Positions 29,443 to 37,974 are shown, numbered from the stretch's first letter. The stretch is DNA of 64,000 nucleotides from Caulobacteraceae bacterium (GCA_947475415.1 CANJLH010000007.1:62001-126000), one strand, 5' to 3'. Program-made: numbers and translations. Notes: generated by a model from the letters alone, not told the origin.

Positions 29443-30122
29443 GCCTGTTCCGACAGGCGGTACCCAGTTCCCCGCAACGTATGCAGCAGAGGCGTCGCCT
29501 GGCCATCGTCGATCTTTTTGCGCAGCCGGCTGATGTGGGTGTCGATCACGCTGGTGTGGGGATCGAACCGGTAGTCCCAGACCTGTTCAAGCAGCATAGT
29601 GCGCGTGACAACGCGGTTCTTGTGGCGAAGAAGATATTCCAGCAGTTTGAATTCCCTGGGCAACAGACCAATCGAATGGCCCGCGCGCTCAACACGGCGG
29701 GAAAGAAGGTCCATGCGCAAGTCGCCGCACCTTAGCTCCGTCTCCACATCCTTGCCTGGCCGGCGCCGCATCAGATTCTCGAGCCGGGCGTTCAACTCGG
29801 AATAGCCGAACGGCTTGGTCAGGTAGTCATCCCCTCCGGCGCGTAGGCCCTTCACCCGTTCGTCCAGGTGAGTGAGGGCGCTTAGGATTAAGATTGGCGT
29901 GCCGACACCCGCGGCCCGCAATGCCTTTATGACGCTCAATCCATCCATGCCCGGGATCATCCGGTCCATCACGATGGCGTCGAATTCCGAGCCGCTGGCC
30001 ATATAAAGCCCGTCGCGACCGTCGGCGACGTGTTCGACGCTGAACCCGTCCTCCCTCAATCCCTTCAAGATATATTCTGCGGTGTCGGCGTCGTCTTCGA
30101 CCAACAGGACTCGGCGGCTCAT
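29439..30122 (-). CDS. OmpR-family response regulator
   Basis: 227 aa with an N-terminal receiver (acidic pair Asp10/Asp11, phospho-acceptor Asp53 in IVMDRMIPGMDG, Lys103 in LTKPFG) and a C-terminal winged helix (DTHISRLRKKID, GTGYRL). I start at ATG 30120-30122, where the receiver fold begins; the ORF upstream adds 19 unrelated residues. It is the first gene of the likely regulator-kinase-DUF1003-MprF-VirJ operon, 60 nt after a terminator-like hairpin. Confidence 0.95.
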   Translation of the reverse strand: MSRRVLLVEDDADTAEYILKGLREDGFSVEHVADGRDGLYMASGSEFDAIVMDRMIPGMDGLSVIKALRAAGVGTPILILSALTHLDERVKGLRAGGDDYLTKPFGYSELNARLENLMRRRPGKDVETELRCGDLRMDLLSRRVERAGHSIGLLPREFKLLEYLLRHKNRVVTRTMLLEQVWDYRFDPHTSVIDTHISRLRKKIDDGQATPLLHTLRGTGYRLSEQA

Positions 30123-30181
30123 CGGCTCCCTGCTCCCATGCGACGCGGTCACACTGCTTCGCACGCTCGGTCCCGACAAGC

Positions 30182-30218
30182 AAAACGCGGACGGTCCGGG
30201 GGGAGATGGACCGCCCGC
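30182..30218 (-). terminator. Rho-independent terminator candidate after the small secreted-protein gene
   Basis: On the minus strand, GCGG-x-CGGTCC pairs with GGACCG-x-CCGC (30187-30218, one internal mismatch) and is followed by a short TTTT. It separates the small secreted-protein gene from the response-regulator operon. A second perfect 10-bp hairpin (GGGGCTGAAC / GTTCAGCCCC, 30225-30255) lies just upstream in the same transcript. Confidence 0.5.
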
Positions 30219-30330
30219 GCCTGCGGGGCTGAACCAGGGCAGGAAGTTCAGCCCCTGAGCCGGCGAATTTCGTGGTCCGCCAGCGTAGGGAACAAGCGCG
30301 ACAGCGAACGCGCGCGGATCGAACGGGCGA

Positions 30331-30531
30331 TCAGCCGTGGGCCTTGGTCGACTTTGCAGTCATGGCTTTGGCGTGTTTCGCCTTGGCGGTGGCGTGCTTA
30401 GCTACAGCGGGCTTGGCGGTCGCGGCTACAGCTGGCTTAGCCGGCGCAGTGGTGGGGGCATCCGCGGCGAAAGCGAACGAACCCAGGGCCAGACTGGTGA
30501 CGAGTACCGCCGGCGCGATCAATTTACGCAT
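30331..30531 (-). CDS. Small secreted Ala/Lys/His-rich protein (Asr-like)
   Basis: 66 aa. The first 22 residues (RKLIAPAVLVTSLALGSFAFA) form a clear signal peptide; the mature part is a low-complexity string of Ala, Lys, His, Thr and Pro with KAKHAKAMTAKS-type repeats. This resembles acid-shock protein Asr of enterobacteria in composition and size, but similarity of low-complexity sequence is weak evidence. AAAGGAA lies 7 nt before the ATG. It lies upstream of the two-component system and has a dyad operator candidate about 80 nt before its start. Confidence 0.7.
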   Translation of the reverse strand: MRKLIAPAVLVTSLALGSFAFAADAPTTAPAKPAVAATAKPAVAKHATAKAKHAKAMTAKSTKAHG

Positions 30532-30608
30532 GAGGTGTTTCCTTTGTGCTCACCGGTTCGATCCGGCGAGCGGGAAATGAACCTCTGCATCCGTCGCAGG
30601 CCGTCCAG

Positions 30609-30632
30609 CAGATTTACAATGCTGTAAGTCTG
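30609..30632. promoter_or_regulatory. Inverted repeat operator candidate upstream of the small secreted-protein gene
   Basis: CAGATTTACA-ATGC-TGTAAGTCTG is a near-perfect 10-nt inverted repeat (one mismatch per arm) centred on 30620. TTACA/TGTAA half sites resemble those bound by OmpR-family regulators such as RstA and CpxR. It sits 78-101 nt upstream of the ATG at 30531 and 19 nt after the SDR stop, so the adjacent regulator is the natural candidate to bind it. Confidence 0.5.
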
Positions 30633-30651
30633 CCCATTCGCCGCCGGCCGC

Positions 30652-31434
30652 TCAGATCTCCCAACCGCCGCCCTCCGCATGCCGCCAGCCCGACGCTGCG
30701 GTGATCCCGCCATCGACGGGGATGGTGACCCCGGTGACCCAGGATGCCTTGGGCGAGGCCAGGAAGCAGATCACCGCACCGGCCTCCTCGATCCCTGCGA
30801 GGCGTCCCAAGGGAACATGGCGGTCACGGTCGACCGCGTCCCGGTCCATCAAGCCCGCCAAACCCGGGGTGGCGATATGGTCCGGCGCGATACAATTGAC
30901 CCGCACGCCCCTGGGCGCCAACTCCAACGCCATGGTCTTGGTGAACTGCGCCATGGCGGCCTTGGCGGCGGAATAGACCGCAAAACCCGGTGCCGCGCGC
31001 AGGGCTTCTGTGGAGGCGACGTTGACGATCGCGCCGCCTGCGCGCAGCGACTTGGCGGCTTCCTGCGTGGTGGCCAGCAAACTGATCAGATTGAGGTTCA
31101 ACACCCGCTCGATGCTGTTCGCGCTTTGGTCGGAAAGCGGGCGGAGACTGGTGCCGCCGACGTTGTTGACGACAATGTCCAGCGCTCCGAAATACGCAAG
31201 CGCCGCCTGCACCGCGCCGCGCGCCGCATCGGGATTGAGATAATCGGCTTCCACGAACAGCGCCCGGCCGCCGGCGCCGTTCAGTTCGTCCGCCAGCGCC
31301 TCGCCTTTGGGCCGATCACGGTCGCAGATCGCCACCGCCGCCCCCTCCGCGGCCAACGCCCGCACCGCACCTTCGCCGATTCCGGCCGCGCCGCCTGTCA
31401 CCAGGGCGATCTTGCCGTCCAGAAGTCCCGCCAT
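30652..31434 (-). CDS. SDR-family oxidoreductase
   Basis: Classical short-chain dehydrogenase (260 aa). Cofactor motif TGGAAGIG near the N-terminus, NNVGG, catalytic Ser in NVASTEA, YSAAK (Tyr/Lys) and the C-terminal PVDGG tail are all present. An acidic residue after beta-2 (ICDRDRPKG) suggests NAD preference. ATG 31432-31434 is chosen over an upstream extension. It shares direction with the unknown gene and acyl-CoA dehydrogenase upstream, so it may oxidise a hydroxyacyl intermediate of the same pathway. Confidence 0.93.
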   Translation of the reverse strand: MAGLLDGKIALVTGGAAGIGEGAVRALAAEGAAVAICDRDRPKGEALADELNGAGGRALFVEADYLNPDAARGAVQAALAYFGALDIVVNNVGGTSLRPLSDQSANSIERVLNLNLISLLATTQEAAKSLRAGGAIVNVASTEALRAAPGFAVYSAAKAAMAQFTKTMALELAPRGVRVNCIAPDHIATPGLAGLMDRDAVDRDRHVPLGRLAGIEEAGAVICFLASPKASWVTGVTIPVDGGITAASGWRHAEGGGWEI

Positions 31435-31450
31435 TGTCTTGTTCCTGTCC

Positions 31451-32047
31451 CTAACGCCTTGCGCGCCGGACAAACCTTAGCGCGGTCAGCGTCATCGAGA
31501 AGCCCACCACCTTGTTGTCCGTGAGGCCGCAGGTCTTGGCCGCCGCCATAATTTCGATGTCCTTGATGGTGGCGGCCTTGCCCTTGCGCGAAACAATCCA
31601 GAGCGCGCCTTTCGGCGCCAGGGCCGGTTCGAGAGACATGATCCGCGTCAAATGATCTGTCGTATCAGCCTGAACGAACAGAAGGTCGAGCGCCGCCAGT
31701 TCTGTCGTGACCATGACACCACTCTGGGTGAGTTCCGCCTCCAAGTCAGCGTCCTCTACCTCCAGGATCGCCGCGCGCATGCCCGCCTTGGCGCCGATCT
31801 TGTCCATGCGGCTTTTGGGGTTGGCGATCGCTTGGGCCCAGGCAGCCGCGGCCTTTTCGCCCAGTGCGAACCGTGTCCCGTCGGCCAGCACCAGCTCGCC
31901 GCCTTCGGCGCGTACGTCTGCGAGGGCCGAGGACTCGAATACATGCCGGTTCGCGCCTCGAAAGATTAGCCGGGAGGCCTCAAACTGCAGCCGACCTTCG
32001 TCCGAGCCGGTGGTCAGGATCGCCCGCACCTGCGCTTCTCGGCCCAC
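31451..32047 (-). CDS. Uncharacterised 198-aa protein
   Basis: Conserved-looking protein of unknown function. The N-terminal half (SRLIFRGANRHVFESSAL, ADGTRFALGEKAAAAW) looks like a small beta-rich domain. The C-terminal half (LAALDLLFVQADTTDHL, ALWIVSRKGKA, GLTDNKVVGFSMTLTALRFVRR) faintly resembles DUF3052. No signal or membrane segment. The GTG start lies 6 nt after the acyl-CoA dehydrogenase stop and the gene is followed by the SDR, so the three are probably co-transcribed. Confidence 0.75.
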   Translation of the reverse strand: MGREAQVRAILTTGSDEGRLQFEASRLIFRGANRHVFESSALADVRAEGGELVLADGTRFALGEKAAAAWAQAIANPKSRMDKIGAKAGMRAAILEVEDADLEAELTQSGVMVTTELAALDLLFVQADTTDHLTRIMSLEPALAPKGALWIVSRKGKAATIKDIEIMAAAKTCGLTDNKVVGFSMTLTALRFVRRARR

Positions 32048-32053
32048 CGGCGT

Positions 32054-33190
32054 TCACTCACCAAAGGCCAGCCGATCGTAACGGGCCAGATGGTGATCCG
32101 TAGAGCCGAACTGGTTCTCCAGCACGGTCAGGCGGCGGAAATACCATCCGATCGGCAGCTCGTCGGTCATGCCCATGCCCCCGTGCAGCTGCACGGCGTT
32201 CTGGCCTACGAACTTCGCCGCCTTGCCCACCTGGGCCTTGGCGGCCGAGGCGGCCTTGGCCCGCTCGGCGTCATCATCCAGCCGGATAGTCGCCAGATAG
32301 GTGATCGACACCGCTTGTTCGAGCTGGATGAACATATCCACCATCCGATGCTGTAGCGCCTGGAACTGGCCGATCGCCTGGCCGAACTGCTTGCGCTGCT
32401 TGGCGTATTCCACCGTGTCATCCACAAGGCGCTTCAGGATTCCGCACGCCTCGGCGCACGTGGCCACGATGGCCTCATCCACTGCCCGCTCCACTAGCGG
32501 CAGGCCCGCGCCCTCGACGCCGATCAGATCCGACGCAGCGACCTTCACATCTTCCAGCATCACCTCCGCGGCGCGCGAGCCATCGACAGTGGGAAATTCC
32601 TGCAGATTAACGCCCGCCGCCTTGGCAGGCACGATGAAGGCCGAGATGCCGGCGCGGTCGCGCTGAGCGCCGCTGGTGCGGGCAGTGACCACCAGATGGC
32701 TGGCCCAGGGCGCGCCGGTCACCACGGCCTTGGTCCCGTTCAATGTCCAACCGTCCCCCGACTTCACCGCGGTCGTCCTCACGTCCGCCAGGTTATGACG
32801 GCCTTGCGGTTCCGGCCCGGCGAAGGCGAAGATGATGTCGCCGGAGACGATACCCGCGATCAGTTCCGCAGCACGTGGGTGGGCCGAGTTCTTCAGCAGC
32901 CCGCCGCCGATGACCACCGCGCCCACATAAGGCTCCAGCACCAGCGCCTTGCCGAACTCCTCCATGATTATCAGGGTCTCGACAGCGCCGCCGCCCAGAC
33001 CACCCAGATTTTCCGGAAATGGCGCGCCCAATATGCCCAAGTCCTCGGCGAAGGCGCGCCAAACTTGGGGGCGCCACCCGGCTTCCGACTCCGCCGCAGC
33101 CCGCCGCGCCTCGAAGTCATAAGACCGCCCGAGGTAGCCGGCGACGGAGTCACGGAGCATCGACTGCTCCTCTGTGAAGCTGAAATCCAT
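32054..33190 (-). CDS. Acyl-CoA dehydrogenase, probable non-catalytic partner subunit
   Basis: 378-aa flavoprotein-fold protein: N-terminal helices (MDFSFTEEQSMLRDSV), beta domain with GAPWASHLVV, and C-terminal helices with AKAQVGKAAKFVGQNAVQLHGGMGMTDE. The usual YEGT base (MCAD Glu376) position reads QFGST, and the alternative ER-type base in helix G is missing (VDEAIVATCAEACG). This is what is seen in partner subunits of heteromeric steroid acyl-CoA dehydrogenases. The likely partner is the 400-aa protein at 34289-35491, separated by an opposite-strand gene. Confidence 0.88.
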   Translation of the reverse strand: MDFSFTEEQSMLRDSVAGYLGRSYDFEARRAAAESEAGWRPQVWRAFAEDLGILGAPFPENLGGLGGGAVETLIIMEEFGKALVLEPYVGAVVIGGGLLKNSAHPRAAELIAGIVSGDIIFAFAGPEPQGRHNLADVRTTAVKSGDGWTLNGTKAVVTGAPWASHLVVTARTSGAQRDRAGISAFIVPAKAAGVNLQEFPTVDGSRAAEVMLEDVKVAASDLIGVEGAGLPLVERAVDEAIVATCAEACGILKRLVDDTVEYAKQRKQFGQAIGQFQALQHRMVDMFIQLEQAVSITYLATIRLDDDAERAKAASAAKAQVGKAAKFVGQNAVQLHGGMGMTDELPIGWYFRRLTVLENQFGSTDHHLARYDRLAFGE

Positions 33191-33252
33191 ACGTCTGTTC
33201 CTCTCTCTCCGGCTCGACCGCGCCAGAGCTTTGTGCCGTCCTGGAAGGCGCG

Positions 33253-34281
33253 ATGGCAACAGGCGATTGCCGCAGCACTCTCGCCCCCTTGGCGGCGAAT
33301 TTGCACGCCACAGGCGAAAAGGCCGGAATCTGTACCGAAATGACCGCCCTCAGCGACCTCAAAGCCGAATACTTCGACACAGCCCCGCCGGCGCCGGACC
33401 GGATCGGTTTCACTGCGAGACTCAAGGCCCAAGCTACCGCCGGCGCCTCGGCGCTGCTGCTGCCCATGATGCGCGCCATCGCTCGGGACTCCATCGGCGG
33501 CGAGAGCCTCGACGACGCCTGGGCCGTCGCCCAGCGCCTGCAAACCCGAGGGTTGGCGCACACCCTCGGCTACTGGGACACCACCCAGGACACGCAGGCC
33601 GACGTGACCCGGATATACGTCAACGCCATCGCACGGCTCGGCGAGGCCAGCCAGGACGGATATCTGTCCATCAAGCCTCCGGCGCTGCGATTTGACCCCG
33701 CCGCCGCTGAGACCCTTGCGAGGACCGCCGCCCGCGCCGGGGTCCGCCTGCATTGCGATTCCCACGGCGCCAACGTCGCCGACCACACCTTTGGGTTCCT
33801 GCGCCGACTCCTGCGTCATTTGCCCGCCGAACTGGTCAGCGTCACCCTGCCCGGACGCTGGGCGCGAAGCCTGGAGGACGCGACCCGGATGGCTGAGCTC
33901 GGCGTGGCCGTGCGGATCGTCAAGGGCGAATGGCCCGACGCACCCGGTCTCGACCGCGATCTGCGCCAGGGGTTTCTGGAACTGGTCGATCGCGCCGCGG
34001 ACTTGGGCCTGCGCAACGCGGTGGCGACCCATGACGTGGAGCTGGCTGAACAGTCGCTTCGCCGGTTGGCCGCCGAGGGCGCGCCGGCCGAGCTCGAATT
34101 CATCTTCGGAAACCAGTCAAATGCGCTGATCGCCCTCGCCGACGCCCAGGAGGTCACCGCCCGCGCCTATGTTCCCTACGGCCGTGGCTTCGCGCCGAGC
34201 GCGCTCAAGGCTCTGCGCCGCAACCCGCGCATAGCGCTGGACATGCTGGGCCACATGGCCGGTCTACGGCGCCCAAGCTGA
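33253..34281 (+). CDS. Proline dehydrogenase-like protein with altered substrate site
   Basis: 342 aa with the PRODH barrel pattern: IGGESLDDAWAVAQRLQTRG, GYLSIKPPALRFD, RIVKGEWPDAP, LRNAVATHDVEL and C-terminal RAYVPYGRGF. In true proline dehydrogenases the last helix carries an Arg-Arg pair (YGRDW...MRRLAE) that holds the proline carboxylate. Here that position reads LKAL (Lys319-Ala320), so the substrate may differ. The start at 33253 has GGAAGG upstream; ATG 33340 is an alternative. It lies on the plus strand between two minus-strand acyl-CoA dehydrogenase genes. Confidence 0.8.
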   Translation: MATGDCRSTLAPLAANLHATGEKAGICTEMTALSDLKAEYFDTAPPAPDRIGFTARLKAQATAGASALLLPMMRAIARDSIGGESLDDAWAVAQRLQTRGLAHTLGYWDTTQDTQADVTRIYVNAIARLGEASQDGYLSIKPPALRFDPAAAETLARTAARAGVRLHCDSHGANVADHTFGFLRRLLRHLPAELVSVTLPGRWARSLEDATRMAELGVAVRIVKGEWPDAPGLDRDLRQGFLELVDRAADLGLRNAVATHDVELAEQSLRRLAAEGAPAELEFIFGNQSNALIALADAQEVTARAYVPYGRGFAPSALKALRRNPRIALDMLGHMAGLRRPS

Positions 34282-34288
34282 TGAGTCG

Positions 34289-35491
34289 CTACAGCCCCAG
34301 CACCGTCTTGGCGGTGATGTTGCGCTGAATTTCGTTGGAACCGCCGTAGATCGAGGCCGCGCGGCCGCCGAAGTAGGAAGCGGCGGCGAACTTGGCGTGG
34401 TCGGGGCCAACATTGAGGTTGCCGCCAAAGCCCTTGAAAAACGGCGTCCCATAATAACCCGCCGCCTCCAGAGTCAGCTCCTGCAACCGCTGCTGGATCT
34501 CCGTGCCCTTGACCTTCAGGATCGAGGACTGCGGGCCTGGCCCTTCGCCCTTGCTCTCCGCTGACAGGGTGCGCAATTCGGTGATCTCCAGCGCCGAAAG
34601 CTCGATCTCCACCTCGGAGATCTTGCGGCGGAAGAAGGGATCGTTGATCAGCACGCCGCCGTCATCGGCGCGTTCCTCGGCGGCGATTTCGCGCAGACGC
34701 TGCAGCGCCCGCTTCGAGCGGGCCACGCCGGCGATCCCGCTGCGTTCGAATTGCAGCAGCGCCTTGCCGCAGGTCCAGCCCTGGTTTTCCTCGTAGACCC
34801 GGTTTTCCACCGGCACTTTCACATTGGTGAGGAAGGTGTTGTTGACCGTGTGATCGCCGCTGATCAGCTTGATCCCATGCACCTCGATGCCCGGTGTCTT
34901 CATGTCGATCAGCAGGAAGGTGACGCCGGCCTGGGGCTTGGCAGTGGGGTCGGTGCGTACCAGGAAGAAACCCCAGTCCGCGTGCTGGGCGTGAGAGGTC
35001 CAGGTCTTCTGGCCGTTGACAATGTAGTACTCGCGCCCATCGGCCTCGCGGACCCGCTCGGCGCGGGTGGACAGTGAGGCCAGGTCCGAGCCGGCGCCGG
35101 GCTCCGAATAGCCCTGGCACCACCAGTCTTCAGCCGAAAGGATCCGGGGCAGGAACCGCTTCTTCTGTTCCTCCGAGCCATAACGGATAAGCACAGGACC
35201 CAGCATCGTCACCCCGAAAGCCAGCACGGGCAAAGTGTCGGCGCGGGCGTTCTCCTCAGACCAGATGTACCGTTGAGTGATTGACCAGCCCGTACCTCCC
35301 CATTCCTTCGCCCAATGGGGCGCGACCCAGCCCTTCTTGGACAGGATCTTGTGCCAGACCATCTGGTCTTCCTTGGTGAGGGGCGCGCCGGAATCCTGCT
35401 TGGCGCGCAGTTCGGCGGGATAGTTTTCGGCGATGAAGGTCCGCACCTCGTCGCGGAAGGCCACGTCTTCAGGCGAAAAATCCAGATTCAT
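34289..35491 (-). CDS. Acyl-CoA dehydrogenase, catalytic-type subunit
   Basis: 400 aa. N-terminal MNLDFSPEDVAFRDEVRTFI, GYSEPGAGSDLASL (FAD/acyl-CoA site) and QKTWTSHAQHADW are typical. The C-terminal helix has SIYGGSNEIQRN, where the MCAD-type Glu is Gly, but helix G keeps LQFERS (Glu249), the base used by isovaleryl-CoA and FadE26-type enzymes. It therefore looks competent and is the likely partner of the 378-aa protein at 32054-33190. Start ATG 35489-35491. Confidence 0.93.
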   Translation of the reverse strand: MNLDFSPEDVAFRDEVRTFIAENYPAELRAKQDSGAPLTKEDQMVWHKILSKKGWVAPHWAKEWGGTGWSITQRYIWSEENARADTLPVLAFGVTMLGPVLIRYGSEEQKKRFLPRILSAEDWWCQGYSEPGAGSDLASLSTRAERVREADGREYYIVNGQKTWTSHAQHADWGFFLVRTDPTAKPQAGVTFLLIDMKTPGIEVHGIKLISGDHTVNNTFLTNVKVPVENRVYEENQGWTCGKALLQFERSGIAGVARSKRALQRLREIAAEERADDGGVLINDPFFRRKISEVEIELSALEITELRTLSAESKGEGPGPQSSILKVKGTEIQQRLQELTLEAAGYYGTPFFKGFGGNLNVGPDHAKFAAASYFGGRAASIYGGSNEIQRNITAKTVLGL

Positions 35492-35613
35492 GCGCCGCTC
35501 CCAGTCGCGCCCGTTTCCATCGGCGCCTCGGTCAGGTTCATACGCGGCGCGGATGACCTGCTGCAAGCAGGCAGGGCTTGCGCGGGTGCGATTGGGCGCG
35601 CACCAAGTCCGCG

Positions 35614-36358
35614 ATGCCGAGGATCGTCACCTACAATGTGCGCCGCTGCGTGGGCCTCGACCGCCGCCTGGACGTAGGTCGAATCGCTGAGGTGATCGCA
35701 CGCCTCAACCCGGAAATCGTCGCCCTGCAGGAACTGGACGTGGGCCGCGCCCGCACCAACGGCGTCGATCAGGCGCACGAGATCGCCCGACGCCTGGCGA
35801 TGAATTTCCATTTCAACGCAGCCATTCGGGTCGAGGAGGAACAGTATGGCGACGCCATCCTGACCAGCCTGCCGGAGCGGTTGGTTCGCGCCGGCCCCCT
35901 GCCCCGCGATCCGCGTCTGCGCGCGCTGGAATCCCGTGGCGCCTTGTGGGTGAGCGTGGAGATCGCGGGGCGCAAGGTGCAGATCCTCAACACGCATTTC
36001 GGCCTGCTGCCCCGCGAACAGCAGCTACAGGCCCGGGGCCTGACGGGTCCGCGCTGGTTGGGTCATGCGGACTGCGCTGGCCCGGTCATCCTGGCCGGCG
36101 ACTTCAACGCCGCGCCAGGCTCCGCCGCCTGCCGCCGACTCGCCGGCCACCTGGACCCGGCCTGGCGGCGCATCCATCGCAGCGCCCCCCCCCCCCACCT
36201 TTCCCGCCGCCCTGCCGATCCTGCGCATCGACCACCTGTTCGTCAGCGAGGAGATCGTGGTTCGCGACGTCTTTGCGCCCGCCAACGCCCTGACAAGGAC
36301 CGCGTCGGATCACCTTCCGCTGGTGATGGATTTCGAGGTGGGGGGCATGGCGGGTTGA
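35614..36358 (+). pseudogene. Endonuclease/exonuclease/phosphatase family protein, frameshifted at a C12 tract
   Basis: The fold starts at ATG 35614 (RIVTYNVRRC) and shows the metal site IVALQELDVG, LNTHFGLLPREQQLQ and ILAGDFNAAP. After HRSAPPP the frame is lost at a run of 12 C (36185-36196). One frame over, ILRIDHLFVSEEI and TASDHLPLVMDFEV complete the conserved C-terminus, ending at 36358. Removing one C would restore a 248-aa protein. As written, translation runs into nonfamily sequence to 36444. Real mutation, slippage-based control, or a homopolymer sequencing error are all possible. Confidence 0.82.
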
Positions 36359-36489
36359 AAAACCGGGCCGGACGTAATTTTCTGCGGAACAATGCCATGC
36401 ACAGTGGCGTCAACTCACGATTTGCGGTGTGCGTCCGGCATTGACGTGGCGCGGCGCAGCTACGCTCAGGCCGATCCAGTCGACCTGGC

Positions 36490-37974
36490 TCACACTCGCG
36501 GATCGTCCCAGGCTGCGGCGTGCGCCGGATCGCGGGCCGCGCGACGCAGGATGTCTCGGCGATGGCTTGGCCGCCAGGAGTCTCCGACGCCCGCCGGATC
36601 GCCCAGGTGATATGCAGCGATCAGTTCGCCGATGGCCGTCAGTGGCTTGGGTTTCAGCGGCTGCAAGCGGCCTGCGCGGTTCAGCGCGTCGATGCCTTCG
36701 ATCAAGCCACCGCATGCGGCGGTCATCTCTCCGAGGTCCTCGGGCGTGCAGCCCAGAAAATGGCCGATCAGGGTGTTGCGTAACCGCGCCGCCTGGGCCT
36801 GGGCGGCGGGGTCTCGGGCCTCGACGCAGAGCTCGGCCTCAGTGTCGAAGCCGCCGGAACGATTATTGAGATTGGCCGAACTGATTCGGATGACGCAGTC
36901 GTCAATGATCGTAACCTTGGAATGGACAATGATCGCCACGCCGCTGGAGGTGACCGGCCACCAAGCGCGGAAGCGCCCATACACGTCCGCCGCGCGCAGC
37001 CGCCAGATCATCATGGCGCGGGCCCGGTCCATGGTCATCCGATCAAACCAGCTGGGCGCCACGCCGGTGGTGACCAGCACCACCTGCGGACCATTCGGTT
37101 CGGCCAGCCGCCGCGCCAGAGCCTCGGTCACAATCGGCGAGGCGAAATACTGGTTTTCCAGATAGATGGTCCGCTCGGCCCGCTGGATACATTCCAGGGT
37201 GAGCCGGAGAATTTCCTGAGCGCCCGCTTCGCCGCGCCAGGCGGGCGCGGTGCAGGCGATTCCAACCTCGGCGTCGTGCAGATGGACCTCAACGCCCGCA
37301 GGCCAGGGATCATCGCCAGGCGCCGGTTCCCGCCTGGGCGGGGGCGCCACCGACTCTCCGGTCGCCCTAAGCCAGCGGGCGCGGACCAGATCGCCCAGGG
37401 CTCGAGCCGCCTCTCCATCCACCATCGCCATCACCTCGTGGCGGGGAGGATGGAAGTTCAACCGAGGCATGATCCGGCGCGGGTCGACGTCCAGGTGGCC
37501 CGGCGTATCCCACCGGTCGACCACCAGATCGCCGCTGCCGCAGAAGGCGATCGCGTCATCGATAACCAGCACTTTCTGGTGATGGCAACCGCCAAACGGG
37601 ACATCGGCGTCCAGGCGGAACTTGACCGGCGTGTCTTCGAAATAGCGTCGCGCCTTGTGGGGGAAGAACTCCTGGCTTGCGGCGATCGGCAGGGCTGATT
37701 TCCAGACCAGCAGGCGCACATCCAGACCGGGCAAGGCGCAGGCACGTTCCACCAGGATGCGGCCCACTTCATCGGGATCGTCATCGGCGTCGAAGCCGTC
37801 GGGGAACAATCGGGTGCGCGGATCAAATCCCCAGCCGAGCAGCAACACCGAATGCCGCGCCGTGGCGAGCGCCGCAGCGACCGCGGCGAAATAGGCCTCG
37901 TTGTCCATCAGCACGGCGGCGCGTGTGGCCGCGGCGGTCCGCCAGCAAGTGTCGCCGGGCCTGAGGATCGGCAT
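36490..37974 (-). CDS. Phospholipase D-like (cardiolipin synthase-type) protein
   Basis: 494 aa with two HKD motifs: HHQKVLVIDDAIAFCGSGD in the first half and HSKVTIIDDCVIRISSANLNNRSGGFD in the second. Together they form one phosphatidyl-transfer site. N-terminal ILRPGDTCWRT and YLENQYFASPIVTEAL are shared with bacterial PLD/PLD-like transphosphatidylases. There is no signal peptide. ATG 37972-37974 is chosen; TTG 38008-38010 or ATG 37996-37998 would add up to 12 residues. It is convergent with the endonuclease-like gene. Confidence 0.93.
   Translation of the reverse strand: MPILRPGDTCWRTAAATRAAVLMDNEAYFAAVAAALATARHSVLLLGWGFDPRTRLFPDGFDADDDPDEVGRILVERACALPGLDVRLLVWKSALPIAASQEFFPHKARRYFEDTPVKFRLDADVPFGGCHHQKVLVIDDAIAFCGSGDLVVDRWDTPGHLDVDPRRIMPRLNFHPPRHEVMAMVDGEAARALGDLVRARWLRATGESVAPPPRREPAPGDDPWPAGVEVHLHDAEVGIACTAPAWRGEAGAQEILRLTLECIQRAERTIYLENQYFASPIVTEALARRLAEPNGPQVVLVTTGVAPSWFDRMTMDRARAMMIWRLRAADVYGRFRAWWPVTSSGVAIIVHSKVTIIDDCVIRISSANLNNRSGGFDTEAELCVEARDPAAQAQAARLRNTLIGHFLGCTPEDLGEMTAACGGLIEGIDALNRAGRLQPLKPKPLTAIGELIAAYHLGDPAGVGDSWRPSHRRDILRRAARDPAHAAAWDDPRV

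Noticed and set aside
32971-34032. 353-aa minus-strand frame opposite the proline dehydrogenase-like gene
   Set aside because: Would overlap the acyl-CoA dehydrogenase start and shows no fold motifs, whereas the plus strand matches PRODH throughout.
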